Positions 28,097 to 38,274 are shown, counted from the stretch's first letter. The stretch is DNA of 64,000 nucleotides from Microcaldota archaeon (GCA_021851065.1 JAJZJQ010000003.1:1-64000), one strand, 5' to 3'. Notes: a model not told the origin generated them from the letters alone. Numbers and translations: made by a program.

Positions 28097-28717
28097 ATGC
28101 TGGCCGACAGATATGACCTGTTCATATTCGACTGGGACGGCACCCTTGCTACAACAACGGCTATAGTCAGGTTCGCAAGGCTGCTAAAGCCACGCTACAA
28201 CGTATCGCGCATAGAGAGGAGGAGTGATTCGTATAAGTATGAGACTGCCTCGGAGCTTAAGGCGCAGCAGGACATGAACAGAATCTACGACTTTGCATAC
28301 TCGCTTTACTCTATGCTGTACAGGCCAAGGCTAAAACCAGGCGCGATAGAGATGCTGATGGAACTGAAAAAAAAAGGGAAGAAGATTGCCGTATTCAGCG
28401 ACTCTAACAGGTACAGGCTGCTGATCGAGACAAGGAAGCTTGGCATAACCAGGTACGTAGACCTCGTGCTCAGCGCAGATTCGATAAAGATGTTCAAGCC
28501 AAATCCGGCGGGATTGAATGCCATACTTAAGAAGTTCAGGGTACGACGCGGCAGGTGCGTGTACATAGGAGACATGGCAGTTGATGTTTTCGCAGCCAGA
28601 TTCGCAGGCATAGCCTCCTGCGTAGTCAGGGATGGAGTAGACCCGTATAAGACGCTAAAGAGCGCAAGGCCAGACCACGTTGCAGCGACCCTGGGAGACA
28701 TAATGCGCCTTAGATGA
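28097..28717 (+). CDS. HAD-superfamily hydrolase
   Basis: LFIFDWDGTLA, IAVFSDSNRYR, KPNPAGLNAI, VYIGDMAVDVFAARFAGI. Confidence 0.9.
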   Translation: MLADRYDLFIFDWDGTLATTTAIVRFARLLKPRYNVSRIERRSDSYKYETASELKAQQDMNRIYDFAYSLYSMLYRPRLKPGAIEMLMELKKKGKKIAVFSDSNRYRLLIETRKLGITRYVDLVLSADSIKMFKPNPAGLNAILKKFRVRRGRCVYIGDMAVDVFAARFAGIASCVVRDGVDPYKTLKSARPDHVAATLGDIMRLR

Positions 28718-28818
28718 GCTAGTGGCGGAAAGTCCTGCGAGCGGTGTGCTGCTTTCTTGTGCAGGTTACGGCCTAATATTTACCCAGTATTTATTATTGT
28801 TGGCGGCACTTTAGTATC

Positions 28819-30546
28819 ATGTACAACTCGAAGATCTCCGAACTCCTTGAGGAGATAGCGGCAATGCTAGAGCTTGACATGCAGTCGGAGCGCAGATTCG
28901 AGGTTCTGGCATACAGGAAGGCTGCGATGACCATAGGCAGCATGCAGCAGGATGTTGGCGACATATATAGCAAAGGCGGGGTGGCTGCGCTTATGGAGCT
29001 GCCTGGCGTTGGGAAGGGAATAGCAGGCGCGATAAAGGAGTATGTCGAGACCGGGCACATGGCCAAGTATGACGACCTGAAGAAGAGATACCCGGTAGAT
29101 TTCAATACCCTTACCAAGATACCTGGGCTAGGGGCGAAGCGGGTGTTCAAGCTCTACAGCGCACTGAAGATTAGAGACCTCGCTGATCTCAAGAAGGCCG
29201 TCGAGAGCAACAGAATACGTAGTCTTGAGGGATTTGGAAAGAAGAGCGAGCTTGAGATCGCAAAGGGCATCGCCATATTGGAGTCCGGGCATGGGCGCAT
29301 GGTTCTTGGAAAGGCCTTGCCTGAAGCTGAGGCCATGGTGGCAAAGCTTAGGGAGTCTGGCCTTGTCGGCAAAATAGCCATAGCCGGATCCGCTAGGAGG
29401 ATGCGCGAGACTGTTGGCGACCTTGACATACTGATAGCGTCAAAGTATGCAGACAAGGTCAGCAAGTTTATATCGTCAATGCCGCAGGTCGATAGCATTG
29501 TGCTCAGCGGACCTACAAAGACCACCGTGAGGCTTAGGATAGGCCTCAACTGCGATTTCAGGATAGTCAATGATGAGAGTTTTGGCGCCGCTCTGCAGTA
29601 CTTTACAGGCAACAAGGATCACAATGTCAAGGTCAGGCAGATAGCCATAGGGCTCGGATACAAGCTCAACGAGTATGGGCTCTTCGATGGCAGGAAGCGC
29701 AGCGTGGGCGGACCTGAGGAGGAAGACATATACGCGAAGCTGGGCATGCAGATGATGGACCCTGAGATGCGCGAGGATCGGGGAGAGGTTGAGCTCTCGC
29801 TCAAACACGCAATACCCAAAGTAGTGCAGACGGGCGATATAAAAGGCGATCTGCATACCCACACCAAAGCTACGGACGGCATGAATAGCGTACTTGAGAT
29901 GGCGCAGTATGCAAAGAAGCTCGGCAGGCAGTATATAGGCATAAGCGACCACAGCAAGAGCGAGTACCAGGCCCACGGTCTTGACGACAAGAAGATGCTG
30001 AAGCATCTTGCGGAGATAGACCGGGCTAACGGGCTTATCGAAGGGATAAGGATACTTAAAAGCTCGGAGATAGACATACTAAAGGATGGAAGCCTGGACC
30101 TGGAGAGGAAGACCATGGAGCAGATGGATTACACACTGTGCAGCGTGCATACGAGCCTTAACATGCCAAAGGAGGAGATGACTAAACGAGTCATAACGGC
30201 AATGGAGAGCGGTTATATGAGCGTATTCGCACATCCAACTGACAGGATCATAAACCAGAGAAGGCCAATAGAGATGGACCTGGACAGAGTCTTCCAGGCG
30301 GCGCAGGATAACGGAGTAGTGCTTGAGATAGACGCATATCCGGATAGGCTTGATCTCAACGATGAGAATATAATAAAGGCCATGGGCTACAAGATCATGT
30401 TCTCGGTAGACACAGACGCGCACAGAACAGACCACCTGGACTTCATGAAGTATGGCGTAAGCATGGCAAAGCGCGGCTGGCTGACTGCTGGCAGGATAGT
30501 GAACACAATGCCTGTGGAGAAGATGCTCGCGCAGATGGGCAGATAG
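28819..30546 (+). CDS. polX: Family X DNA polymerase with PHP phosphoesterase domain
   Basis: HhH motifs GVGKGIAGAI and GLGAKRVFKLY; GDLDILIAS; PHP HTHTKATDGMNSVLEMAQYAKKLG…ISDHS…FAHPTDR. Confidence 0.95.
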   Translation: MYNSKISELLEEIAAMLELDMQSERRFEVLAYRKAAMTIGSMQQDVGDIYSKGGVAALMELPGVGKGIAGAIKEYVETGHMAKYDDLKKRYPVDFNTLTKIPGLGAKRVFKLYSALKIRDLADLKKAVESNRIRSLEGFGKKSELEIAKGIAILESGHGRMVLGKALPEAEAMVAKLRESGLVGKIAIAGSARRMRETVGDLDILIASKYADKVSKFISSMPQVDSIVLSGPTKTTVRLRIGLNCDFRIVNDESFGAALQYFTGNKDHNVKVRQIAIGLGYKLNEYGLFDGRKRSVGGPEEEDIYAKLGMQMMDPEMREDRGEVELSLKHAIPKVVQTGDIKGDLHTHTKATDGMNSVLEMAQYAKKLGRQYIGISDHSKSEYQAHGLDDKKMLKHLAEIDRANGLIEGIRILKSSEIDILKDGSLDLERKTMEQMDYTLCSVHTSLNMPKEEMTKRVITAMESGYMSVFAHPTDRIINQRRPIEMDLDRVFQAAQDNGVVLEIDAYPDRLDLNDENIIKAMGYKIMFSVDTDAHRTDHLDFMKYGVSMAKRGWLTAGRIVNTMPVEKMLAQMGR

Positions 30547-30575
30547 GGGATAGTGGTGGCGTAAGGCGGGCGCGG

Positions 30576-31847
30576 CTAGTACCAGCCGCGCGCCTTCATC
30601 GCAGTAGCGACCCTGTTCACAGCAACTATGTATGCAGCCATCCTTGGGCTTATTCTCTTGCTCCTGGACTTGTACTGCGCCTGAGTCTTGAATACCTCGC
30701 CAAAGGACCTTGTTATTATTGTATCGAGCTTCTTGTAGACGTCTCCCTCTGACCAGTAGTAGCCGTCTATGTCCTGCACCCACTCAAAGTAAGACACAAT
30801 AACGCCGCCGGAGTTTACCAGGAAATCGGGCAGGTCCAGAATGCCCCTCTCGAAGAGAATCTTGTCGGCCTCCGGAGTCACAGGCCCGTTTGCAAGCTCG
30901 AGAACTATCTTGGCCTTGACTTTGTCAGCATTCTTTCGGGTTATGGCATTCTCTATTGCCGCAGGTATTATTACGTCGACGTCAAGATCGAACAGGTCCT
31001 CGTTTGTTATGGTTTGAGTGCCCTTGCCGTCGTAGTTCTTGACGCTGCCGGTGTTGTCCTTGGCCTTGCCGAGCTTGGCATAATCGAGGCCCTTTGGAGA
31101 ATAGACGCCGCCCTCTGAATCGGTAACTGCAACCACGTTGGCCCCTGAAAGCTTCTGAGCTATCTCGAAGGCGAATCTTCCGGCGTTGCCAAATCCCTGT
31201 ATGGCAATCCTGGATTTCTTTAGGTTGAGCTTGCGCATTTTAGCTGCCTCCCTCAGCACGTACATTCCGCCCATGGCCGTGGAGTCGTACCTTCCTGCGC
31301 TGCCCCCAAGCTCCACAGGCTTCCCGGTTATCACGCCAGGCTCGTCGTGCCCCACTATCTCCTCGTATTCATCAAGCATCCATGCCATTATCTGCGGATT
31401 GGTATATACGTCCGGAGCAGGTACATCTACTCTTGGACCTATAAGCCTGCCTATCGCCCTTATGTAGCCCCTGGACAGGTTCTCAAGCTCGGTGGTATTC
31501 ATGGACTTAGGATCGCATATGACTCCGCCCTTTGCCCCCCCGAAAGGGATGTTTGCAAGAGAGCATTTCCAGGTCATCCATGCAGAAAGCGCCTTGACTG
31601 TGTCGAGATTCTCCTGCGGATGGAACCTTATGCCGCCTTTTCCAGGACCCCTTGCGTCATTGTACATGACCCTAAAGCCCGTGAATACCTTCACCTTTCC
31701 ATCACGCATCTTGACAGGTATGTTTACGGTCACCTGCCTTCTTGGCTCCCTGAGTATCGCGTGCGCAGTCTTGTCCAGCCCCATTATGTCTGCAGCCTGA
31801 TCAAGCTGCTCCTGTGCTATCCTGAATGGATCGAGTTCCTCTGGCAT
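30576..31847 (-). CDS. gdhA: Glutamate dehydrogenase
   Basis: GKGGIRFHPQENLDTVKALSAWMTWKCSLANIPFGGAKGGVICDPK; IQGFGNAGRFAFEIAQKLSGANVVAVTDSEGGVY. Confidence 0.96.
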   Translation of the reverse strand: MPEELDPFRIAQEQLDQAADIMGLDKTAHAILREPRRQVTVNIPVKMRDGKVKVFTGFRVMYNDARGPGKGGIRFHPQENLDTVKALSAWMTWKCSLANIPFGGAKGGVICDPKSMNTTELENLSRGYIRAIGRLIGPRVDVPAPDVYTNPQIMAWMLDEYEEIVGHDEPGVITGKPVELGGSAGRYDSTAMGGMYVLREAAKMRKLNLKKSRIAIQGFGNAGRFAFEIAQKLSGANVVAVTDSEGGVYSPKGLDYAKLGKAKDNTGSVKNYDGKGTQTITNEDLFDLDVDVIIPAAIENAITRKNADKVKAKIVLELANGPVTPEADKILFERGILDLPDFLVNSGGVIVSYFEWVQDIDGYYWSEGDVYKKLDTIITRSFGEVFKTQAQYKSRSKRISPRMAAYIVAVNRVATAMKARGWY

Positions 31848-31855
31848 AGATTCAC

Positions 31856-32164
31856 CTAAGCGTCATATGCGAGCCTTGTGCATAGCTCGTTTATCAGCAC
31901 GTCTATTGCACCCTGATTGGTCATGGATGCGACCTTGCGCACGGTCTCGTTGACCAGCATGCTGGAAGTGATTCTTTCCTTTATCTGCTTGACGTGGGCG
32001 GAATATTTCCCGTTAAGGTACTTGCTGACCGCCACCTGCGCTATCCCAAGCCTTCTTGCTATTTCCGACTGCTTCATCCCGTACCTGCTGCTTAGCTGCT
32101 CTGCTGCATATATGCGCACTGCAGGAAGAAGTTCGCGTGTTATGTTTGAACATTCTAGGTTCAT
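31856..32164 (-). CDS. Archaeal XRE-type HTH regulator
   Basis: LSSRYGMKQSEIARRLGIAQVAVSKYLNGKYS helix-turn-helix. Confidence 0.82.
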   Translation of the reverse strand: MNLECSNITRELLPAVRIYAAEQLSSRYGMKQSEIARRLGIAQVAVSKYLNGKYSAHVKQIKERITSSMLVNETVRKVASMTNQGAIDVLINELCTRLAYDA

Positions 32165-32177
32165 GGTAAGCGCCTGT

Positions 32178-32837
32178 TTAAGTTTTATCAGGTTTTTGTC
32201 TCGCCCTGTGGTCCTTGGCGTCTGTTTTTGGCTTCTCCACGTCCACTATTCCAAGCGCGTCCTTTAGCCATCCGCCGACACCTGGCCTTTTTGGCATCTG
32301 TGGTTCTTCGTAAGGCTCCTGCTGCGCCACAGGCTCGTCCTTTGGCCTGAATGCTATCTTCCTGACAGTATCTTGCTGCGCATGCACATGATGCTGCGGC
32401 TGCTCCGCAGCAGGATCGCTGTGCTGCATCGGGGCTTTTGATACCGCCGGCACTCTCAGCCTGGGCCTGAAGCCGCCGCCTTTCATGAAAGCGCCTATTA
32501 TGTCGCCCGCTGGCGTGCTATCGCCAGCTTTGAGAACTATGGTGTTTGCGTCGTTTTCTCTGGCGCTTCTGGCATCGTCAATGTCTCTGCACACCGTGGC
32601 AACTATGCCTTCGTGCCTCCTTAGCGCAACGTCCGTGGCAGTAGGATTGTCCGATATCACCACCATTGCATCGTAATTGCCTGAGGCGAAGAAATCGCCA
32701 GAGTATTTGGCTAGGGCTCTTGCATCATGGCCAGTCTCCTTCGCGACTATTGTGGCGCCGTCCACTTCAAGAGACGAGACTGCGCTATCGCCTGCTCCAG
32801 GAACGTTGCTTACGACCAGAATCCTTATTTCAAGCAC
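32178..32837 (-). CDS. RpiB/LacAB-like fold protein with low-complexity C-terminal tail; probably not an active isomerase
   Basis: NYDAMVVISD…GIVATVCRDIDDARSARENDANTIVLKAGD resembles RpiB (GIRAALC.D…ARxxNDANVLxLG) but lacks the catalytic CGTG motif; GTG start proposed. Confidence 0.55.
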   Translation of the reverse strand: MLEIRILVVSNVPGAGDSAVSSLEVDGATIVAKETGHDARALAKYSGDFFASGNYDAMVVISDNPTATDVALRRHEGIVATVCRDIDDARSARENDANTIVLKAGDSTPAGDIIGAFMKGGGFRPRLRVPAVSKAPMQHSDPAAEQPQHHVHAQQDTVRKIAFRPKDEPVAQQEPYEEPQMPKRPGVGGWLKDALGIVDVEKPKTDAKDHRARQKPDKT

Positions 32838-32917
32838 CTGATATGTACTTACACTATAGACTGTATCATATTTAAATATCAGAAGGATTATCCTGTATAC
32901 TGACCAACGGTGTTTTA

Positions 32918-33151
32918 TTGAGAGGAAGAGAACCGCTCGTAAGGTGCGACAACTGCGGCAGGAGCGTGCCAAGGAACAAAGCAGTAGAAGATGAAAGGAT
33001 GATAAGGTATGGCACAGACATGAACAACAAGGACATAAAGTTCATGACTCGAAGGCAGGTATACTACTGCATAAGCTGTGCAAAGCACAAGGGCATATTC
33101 CAGAAGAAGGCAGAGAGGGCGGCGAGATTGGCAGCGCGATTCGACAGATAA
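32918..33151 (+). CDS. rps26e: Ribosomal protein eS26
   Basis: VRCDNCGRSVPRNKAVEDERMIRY…QVYYCISCAKHKGIFQKKA. Confidence 0.85.
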   Translation: MRGREPLVRCDNCGRSVPRNKAVEDERMIRYGTDMNNKDIKFMTRRQVYYCISCAKHKGIFQKKAERAARLAARFDR

Positions 33152-33171
33152 TAAGGTGATGGGGTGTTAGG

Positions 33172-33981
33172 TTGGGTGATCAGGACAACAATCTTGACCT
33201 CCTGATATTCAAGTACAGGGGAATGCAGAGCCCGGCCATCAAGGCCAAGCCAAAGCAGCAGGCAGAGCCGCAGCAAAAGCAGATTGCTGTACCAAAGGAG
33301 AATGCAGTGCAGCCGGCCAAGGTGCAGCAGAAGAGGGAGATTGCCGAGACAGAGCAAAAATCCGCTGAGGGATTCTGCGTCAACCACCCATGGCGCAGGG
33401 CATATGCAACATGCGACATCTGCAAGCTTCCGTTCTGCTATGCCGAGATAATGGAGCATGACGGAATGTACTACTGCCTAAGCGACATAGATGCAGTCAT
33501 GAACAAAGAAGGGCCAGTAAAGCGCAGTAGCAGCGCTGGAGTCAATACCTTCTCTGTAGTGGCGTCTGTCCTTCTGCTGGTGAACTCTGCAGTCCTTGGA
33601 GTGTTCACTTACCCCCAGATAGAATTTGTTGTCTCAAGCGCGCTAAAGCAGGGCGTAGTGAGCTTTATAACCAGCATAAACCAGCTATACTACCCACCGC
33701 TGGCAAATGCATTCATAATAGTATTCGGGCTGCTGGCTGCGCTTGCAGTTACCAGGAAATCAACACTGATGTTCACATTCGCATTCAGCATAGTATTTGC
33801 GTCGCTGTTCCTTATTGTGTACGAGTACCTCGCCACAAGCGTATACTACTTCCTGCCTTCAGGAATGCTACTAGTCATAACCGTGATGTTCTCTGCATAC
33901 AGCAGGATGAGCTCGTTGACTGACACCAGGCAGGAAATTGCAGCAACTGCATTGAACTGGCCTAAACCAGAGACATTCTGA
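33172..33981 (+). CDS. Multi-TM membrane protein with B-box-like zinc finger
   Basis: FCVNHPWRRAYATCDICKLPFCYAEIMEHDGMYYCLSDID Cys/His cluster followed by about 4 TM helices. Confidence 0.65.
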   Translation: MGDQDNNLDLLIFKYRGMQSPAIKAKPKQQAEPQQKQIAVPKENAVQPAKVQQKREIAETEQKSAEGFCVNHPWRRAYATCDICKLPFCYAEIMEHDGMYYCLSDIDAVMNKEGPVKRSSSAGVNTFSVVASVLLLVNSAVLGVFTYPQIEFVVSSALKQGVVSFITSINQLYYPPLANAFIIVFGLLAALAVTRKSTLMFTFAFSIVFASLFLIVYEYLATSVYYFLPSGMLLVITVMFSAYSRMSSLTDTRQEIAATALNWPKPETF

Positions 33982-34047
33982 TGCATCCTGCGCATCCCAA
34001 AGCACCTGCCGGACAGATCTATTTATAATGGCTAAGGTTGAATAGAA

Positions 34048-35016
34048 TTGATATGCATGCCAGGTTCACAGGAGCATGATGGCGCGAATAACCCTCTTTT
34101 TGGAAAAAGCCTGTTATCGATAAGGCAGTTGTCAAGGAGCGACATTGAGCGCATTCTTGGTGAAGCGGAGTCTATGAAGCTCATGCTTGATGATGGCAAG
34201 GTGGAGCAGCCCCTGCGCAACAGGATAATGGCAACGCTGTTCTTTGAACCAAGCACAAGAACAAGGCTAAGCTTCGAGAGTTCGATGCAAAGACTTGGCG
34301 GCGGAGTGATAGGCTTTGCGGACGCAAACACTACCTCAAGCGTGAAGGGCGAGAGCCTTGCAGACACAGTCGAAGTGGTTTCGAACTATGCCGACATAAT
34401 AGTGATAAGGCACCCGAAAATAGGATCTGCCGATGAAGCCGCAATGCATTCCAGGGTTCCAGTGGTGAATGCGGGAGACGGCGCAGGGCAGCATCCCACC
34501 CAGGCCTTATATGACATGTTTACCGTGAAGGCAGAGAAGGGAAGGCTGGAAAAACTTAATGTAGCGCTTGTTGGGGATTTGAAGAATGCGAGGACCATAA
34601 GATCATTTGCATACGCTCTTGCGATGTTCGGCAATAACCTCACATTCATAGGCCCAAGGCAGCTGCAGATGCCAGGCGAGGTGCTCAGGGAGCTTTCTGA
34701 GAGATACGGGATAGGAGTAGAGACATCGGAGTCGCTTGACGACGCCCTTGACGCGGATGTAGTCTACATACCGCGCATACAGAAGGAGAGGTTCGCCGAT
34801 GTGGAGGAATACAAAAGACATGCGTCCAACTTCTACACAATAGACAAGAAATTCATGGACAGGGCTACGCGCGACCCTATAATAATGAGTCCCCTGCCAA
34901 GGCTTGGCGAAATATCGACCGAGATAGACGGGATGAAGAATGCAGTATACTTCAGGCAGGCCGGATACGGGGTTCCTGTGCGCATGGCCATACTTAAGAT
35001 GATGCTGGCAAGATAA
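34048..35016 (+). CDS. pyrB: Aspartate carbamoyltransferase catalytic subunit
   Basis: FFEPSTRTRLSFESSMQRLGG, SVKGESLADTV, GDGAGQHPTQALYDMFT, IIMSPLPRLGEI. Confidence 0.95.
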   Translation: MICMPGSQEHDGANNPLFGKSLLSIRQLSRSDIERILGEAESMKLMLDDGKVEQPLRNRIMATLFFEPSTRTRLSFESSMQRLGGGVIGFADANTTSSVKGESLADTVEVVSNYADIIVIRHPKIGSADEAAMHSRVPVVNAGDGAGQHPTQALYDMFTVKAEKGRLEKLNVALVGDLKNARTIRSFAYALAMFGNNLTFIGPRQLQMPGEVLRELSERYGIGVETSESLDDALDADVVYIPRIQKERFADVEEYKRHASNFYTIDKKFMDRATRDPIIMSPLPRLGEISTEIDGMKNAVYFRQAGYGVPVRMAILKMMLAR

Positions 35017-35125
35017 GTAAGCTGGCCCAGGTCACCTGATCTTGGCAATGTTGTTGGATTAATTGCTTTTGTGCAACATCCCCCGCCCGCTTATGCAAAG
35101 CCCGCGCCCCTCATTGGCGGGCAGT

Positions 35126-37027
35126 TTACATCTCGTCCACCGTTCTTATGCCAAGAAGGCCAAGCATGCTGCGCAGAGTTATTGCATAGGCATCGACCAG
35201 AGCCAGCCGCAATGGCTGCGCCTCGCTGCCTATAACAGGCATGCTCTCGTAGAATGTGCTGAATAATGCAGTTAGGTCTGATACATAATCGGCTATTACA
35301 TTTGGGCTGTACTGTGAAGCTGCCTTCTCCACGTGCTCCTGCGCAGATCCTATAAGCTTTATCAGCTCGAAGTCACTGCCTTTGGTGAGCGCAAGATACG
35401 CTTGGTCGTCAAGGCCGGCCTTCTTGTAGCCTGCCTTCTTTAGTATGCGCATGGCTCTTGCATAGCTGTACAGGCAGTACGGGCCGCTGCTTCCTTCAAA
35501 CGTCAGGGCCTTGTCCCATGAAAACTCTATGGTTTTCTGCGGAGATACCCTGAGGAACTCGAACCTTATTGCAGATAGGCCTATGGCCTCCGATATGGCA
35601 GGAGCATTGCCCGGGTCCGAGAGCTTCTTGCTGCTTTTGGTGACCTCAAGGGCCTTTGCCCTTGCCTCGTCCAAAAGCACGTCGGCAGTGTAGTCCCTCT
35701 CCCTGCCCCTCCACGTACCCTTGCGCGTACTAAGCTTTATGCCCTCAAGGCCCACCATGCCGTACGAGAGATGGATTAGATTTTCTGCTATGTCATCCCT
35801 GCCCAGAAGGTTGAAAAGGACCTTTATGATAAGCTGCTCGTATGCCTGGTGCTCTGCTATCACATTCACGACTTTCTTTACGTTGCCAAATCCCATCGGC
35901 TTCCCCTGCGGAGCTGTGGTTAGAAGCTGCTTCCCGTTTGGCTGTTGCATGAACTGCTCGTAAGTGAAGCTTTCGCCAAGCAGCCCGAATTTCCACAGAT
36001 GGAAGGCGAAATCTTTGGCTATGTAAGTGGCTGCGCCGTTGCTGCGGATCATGACTTTCGAATCTTCCCTGCTGCCTTCAAGCTCCTTTGCAAATTTTGT
36101 TATCCGGTCCAGCTTTACGACAACGCATCCTGCGTACTTTCCCTGGGAGGGTTTTTCGAATATGCCCTTGGACATGCCAAGCTCGATGGCTTTCTCAAGA
36201 AGCCTTGCACGTATTATGTCGCTCTCCCATACAAGAACGTCGTGGAATATGCCATAGCGGAACAGGGTCTCGCGCTGGGCCTCAAGGCATCTTTGCGCTA
36301 TCTCCCTAAGCAGCCTGGAATCGCTGGTGTTTGTGTCTTCTATTGTCTTAAGCAGGGACCTTATCTGCCCTTTCATCTGCTCCCCTCCCTGCTCCAGCCT
36401 CTGATTAACCAGCACGTATTGCTCGCCAAGCCACTGGTCGAACTTCTTGTCAGGGCTGCTGGAGATGTTCTTCCAGCCCCATAGCGTCTCTGCCATCTGC
36501 AGCCCGAGGTTGTCTATGTAGTCCTCGCGCTCCACGGTGTATGAGCATGCCTGGAGTATGTTGGACATGCTGTCGCCAAGCAGCGCGTTCCTTAGGTGGC
36601 TGACCACATATGGCTTGTTCGGATTCAAGCTGGGATACTCTACGATGATCTTTGTGCCTTTGCCTATGCCGCTGCTGCAGTATTCCTCTACGGCAAGTGA
36701 TACTGATCCGATAACAGTGCGGGCGTATTCGCATGGATCTAGCGAGGCGTTTATGTATCCCGCGGAACTGGTAAGCCCGGTTATGAGGCTGCCGCCTTTC
36801 TTGGCCGCCTTTATGATGTCATCGGCTACGTTCGCAGGACTCTTCTTTGCAATCCTTGCAAGCCTGAGTGCGACTGAACTGCTGAGGTCTCCGAATTCCT
36901 TCTTGGGGACAGTTATGGATGCAAGCACCTGGTCCGAGTCTACCCCGCAGTCCCCATACAGTTCGGCTATGGCGCCACAGAGCATATCTGCAAATATCTT
37001 CTTTGCGTTCAGGCTTGGAGAGTTCAT
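35126..37027 (-). CDS. argS: Arginyl-tRNA synthetase
   Basis: VEYPSLNPNKPYVVSHLRNALLGDSMSNIL class I motif; C-terminal anticodon domain ending VDEM. Confidence 0.96.
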   Translation of the reverse strand: MNSPSLNAKKIFADMLCGAIAELYGDCGVDSDQVLASITVPKKEFGDLSSSVALRLARIAKKSPANVADDIIKAAKKGGSLITGLTSSAGYINASLDPCEYARTVIGSVSLAVEEYCSSGIGKGTKIIVEYPSLNPNKPYVVSHLRNALLGDSMSNILQACSYTVEREDYIDNLGLQMAETLWGWKNISSSPDKKFDQWLGEQYVLVNQRLEQGGEQMKGQIRSLLKTIEDTNTSDSRLLREIAQRCLEAQRETLFRYGIFHDVLVWESDIIRARLLEKAIELGMSKGIFEKPSQGKYAGCVVVKLDRITKFAKELEGSREDSKVMIRSNGAATYIAKDFAFHLWKFGLLGESFTYEQFMQQPNGKQLLTTAPQGKPMGFGNVKKVVNVIAEHQAYEQLIIKVLFNLLGRDDIAENLIHLSYGMVGLEGIKLSTRKGTWRGRERDYTADVLLDEARAKALEVTKSSKKLSDPGNAPAISEAIGLSAIRFEFLRVSPQKTIEFSWDKALTFEGSSGPYCLYSYARAMRILKKAGYKKAGLDDQAYLALTKGSDFELIKLIGSAQEHVEKAASQYSPNVIADYVSDLTALFSTFYESMPVIGSEAQPLRLALVDAYAITLRSMLGLLGIRTVDEM

Positions 37028-38274
37028 GATATCTTCCTCATGTATGTTGCTACCCTGGCCTTGTATTTTGGGTGCACATATATCCTTGCATCATAAAGTC
37101 TCTTGCTCCCAACAAGATGCATTATGAGCCCATGGCTCTTTAGAACGCTCTTTGCAGCGCCCTTGCCCTTTATCAGTATAGGAGTCTTGTCATCTACAAG
37201 GCCCAGATCCCTCAGGTACTCGGGGAATGCCCACTTTGCCGGGATGCCGGCTTTGCGCGCAAACTCCTCAGTCTTTCTGTCGTCATACTGCATGGACCTT
37301 ATCATAAGGTTGGCTGAAGATCTCTCGCTCTGCTCTGGGAGTGGGTTTATGAACGCTGCGTACAGCGGCTTTCTGGCAAGAAGCATGCGCACCAGCTCCT
37401 TTAGGAAAGCGTCTTTTCCATCTCCAGCGTATTCACGCAGCGCGTGGTATAGCATGTGATCGTCATATGCGGTTATCTCGTCTTCATCCTGGGAGCCGAC
37501 AACATCGTTGGGGTGCTTTATCCTGCCCTCGGCTACCAGCAGCTCGAATATCCTGCTCATCATAGTGTAGAAAGCCACCACTGTCTTGTGGTGGTACACT
37601 GACCGGTACATGTGGTACCTGCCCAGCAGGTAGCTCTCGACAACTTCTTCGTCCTTGTCAAATATTATCCTGCCATCCTCGAAGGACGCAGAGCGCATGA
37701 GCCTTTGGATGCCCACCTTGCCGTATCCCACTCCGGTGTGGTACGAATCGCGCAGCAGGTAGTCGGACTTGTCTGCATCGAATGCCGACGAGAGCAGCAT
37801 TCCAAGGGCACTTTTGTCATTGCCGCCTGCTATGCCGGTTATATCGCGCACATCGTAGCTGGAAAGCGCATCGCCAAGGAACCGCCTTGCGAAGATCTCT
37901 CCGGCTTTTTCATGTCCGCTGCCATGCATCCTGCGTGTTATGACATTCTCGAACGTATGCGACATGGGATAATGGCCTATATCGTGCAAAAGCGCTGCAA
38001 GCCTCATCTTCTGGATCACATCGGGGTCCTCGGTGATCGGTTCGCCCATGCTGCGTACATGCTGCAGGAACTGGTCCATCATGAACATAGTGCCAAGGCA
38101 GTGCTCAAAGCGCGTGTGAGTTGCTCCCGGATACACAAGACTTGCAGGACCCAGCTGCGTTATGCCCCTTAGCCTCTGGAATATTGGAGCATCAACTACG
38201 CCCAGCTCTACGTCGGTTAGGCCTATGTACCCGTGGACATTGTCATATATCTGCTTGCTGGCTTTTAGGGGCAT
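37024..38274 (-). CDS. HD-domain phosphohydrolase (COG1078/SAMHD1-like)
   Basis: YPGATHTRFEHCLGTMFMMDQFL, AALLHDIGHYPMSHTFE, DADKSDYLLRDSYHTGVGYG. Confidence 0.92.
   Translation of the reverse strand: MPLKASKQIYDNVHGYIGLTDVELGVVDAPIFQRLRGITQLGPASLVYPGATHTRFEHCLGTMFMMDQFLQHVRSMGEPITEDPDVIQKMRLAALLHDIGHYPMSHTFENVITRRMHGSGHEKAGEIFARRFLGDALSSYDVRDITGIAGGNDKSALGMLLSSAFDADKSDYLLRDSYHTGVGYGKVGIQRLMRSASFEDGRIIFDKDEEVVESYLLGRYHMYRSVYHHKTVVAFYTMMSRIFELLVAEGRIKHPNDVVGSQDEDEITAYDDHMLYHALREYAGDGKDAFLKELVRMLLARKPLYAAFINPLPEQSERSSANLMIRSMQYDDRKTEEFARKAGIPAKWAFPEYLRDLGLVDDKTPILIKGKGAAKSVLKSHGLIMHLVGSKRLYDARIYVHPKYKARVATYMRKIS

Noticed and set aside
28366-28380. Run of nine A's in the HAD hydrolase gene as a possible slippage site
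   Set aside because: Encodes an ordinary Lys-Lys-Lys stretch and the frame is intact on both sides; no evidence of programmed frameshifting.
29476-30783. Long minus-strand ORFs 29476-30006 and 30079-30783
   Set aside because: Antisense to PolX and the end of gdhA; composition typical of shadow ORFs in high-GC-third-position genes.
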